The notes under the pieces were generated by a model that saw nothing but the letters and a program-made list of their open reading frames with translations, was not told the origin of the DNA and did no database searches. A DNA stretch of 6,311 nucleotides from Chitinophagales bacterium (GTDB taxonomy: Bacteria > Bacteroidota > Bacteroidia > Chitinophagales > Chitinophagaceae): the NCBI GenBank assembly GCA_015654495.1, contig JAATGW010000465.1, forward strand, positions 1-6,311, written 5' to 3'. Shown in pieces: positions 5,985-6,311 of this stretch (position 1 is the first letter of the stretch; each line of letters opens with the position of its first letter). Made by a program: the position numbers and the translations under genes.

Positions 5985-6311
5985 TGTCCAAACGTTATGT
6001 TACTATATGGTTCCCTCATCTCAAAGCAGACTGGTTTGCACAAAGAACGCCTGACCTCAAAACGGGTGCCTTCGTTATTGCAGCTCCCGATCGTGGCCGG
6101 ATGATGATTACAGCCGTCAATAAGGAAGCAAATCAACTTGGCATTTTTCCGGGAACTGTTGTAGCAGATGCGAGGGCGATTTATCCAGGCATCGCTGTTG
6201 TTGATGATTTACACGGACTGGCAGAGAAGATACTGAAAAAATTTGGGCTTTTCTGCATCCGTCTTACACCTGTTGTAGCAACTGATCAGCCTGATGGATT
6301 AATACTTGATG
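5984..6311 (+). CDS. imuB: ImuB-type Y-family DNA polymerase homologue, 3' part cut by the window edge
   Basis: The ATG shares its A with the TAA of imuA (TAATG). The frame is open for 109 codons to the edge; full proteins are about 450-500 residues. The N-terminus, MSKRYVTIWFPHLKADWF, is typical of ImuB: the position that holds the first catalytic aspartate in active Y-family polymerases (DMDAFFA type) is replaced here by WFPHLKAD. This fits the known idea that ImuB is an inactive polymerase-like hub that links ImuA, the sliding clamp and DnaE2. Further family marks are NKEANQLGIFPGTVVADARAI, equivalent to the palm and fingers part of Y-family proteins, and TDQPDGLILD at the edge, which leads into the usual second-motif region. 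A dnaE2 gene is expected downstream. Confidence 0.9.
   Translation, partial: MSKRYVTIWFPHLKADWFAQRTPDLKTGAFVIAAPDRGRMMITAVNKEANQLGIFPGTVVADARAIYPGIAVVDDLHGLAEKILKKFGLFCIRLTPVVATDQPDGLILD

Noticed and set aside
5770..6136. Extra frames overlapping the imuA-imuB junction on both strands
   Set aside because: Both imuA and imuB have continuous frames with family motifs here, so these are shadows.

Overview
The window looks like a chromosomal stretch of a Bacteroidota bacterium, perhaps near Chitinophagaceae or Sphingobacteriales (inference). The signs are moderate GC with AT-rich spacers, a promoter element of the TAnnTTTG type before the regulator gene, an ImuA-ImuB mutasome cassette of the kind common in that phylum, an ORF6N-domain gene, and intergenic heptamer and TTTTGCCT-type repeats.

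Left part (1-2017, minus strand): a TetR-family regulator gene is followed by a TolC-family outer-membrane efflux gene that runs off the left edge. The same 14-base operator core sits in front of both genes. In each case it lies 2 bases upstream of a TATAnnTG promoter-like element, so the regulator probably represses itself and the efflux gene. The inner-membrane and adaptor parts of a pump would be expected beyond the left edge.

Middle part (2018-3708, plus strand): a decayed area. A short remnant leads into a gene for an AlbA_2/Schlafen-type, RecG-like ATP-binding protein. That gene is broken by one in-frame stop and two single-base frameshifts. Its tail does not resemble the rest of the family.

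Right of that (3792-4584): an intact 122-residue protein, tentatively a small eRF1/Pelota-domain-like protein, is followed by 424 bases without a gene. This spacer holds two copies of a roughly 75-base repeat (core 49/50 identical) around a GTTATAC heptamer array.

Right part (4585-6311): an ORF6N-domain gene (minus) is divergent from an imuA-imuB cassette (plus) for error-prone DNA repair. imuB overlaps imuA by one base and runs off the right edge. The 95-base divergent spacer carries two 17-base palindromes exactly 21 bases apart, the best candidate here for a damage-response operator. No system clearly unknown to science is visible. The most informative signals are the twin operator-promoter modules at the efflux locus and the tandem palindromes before the mutasome.
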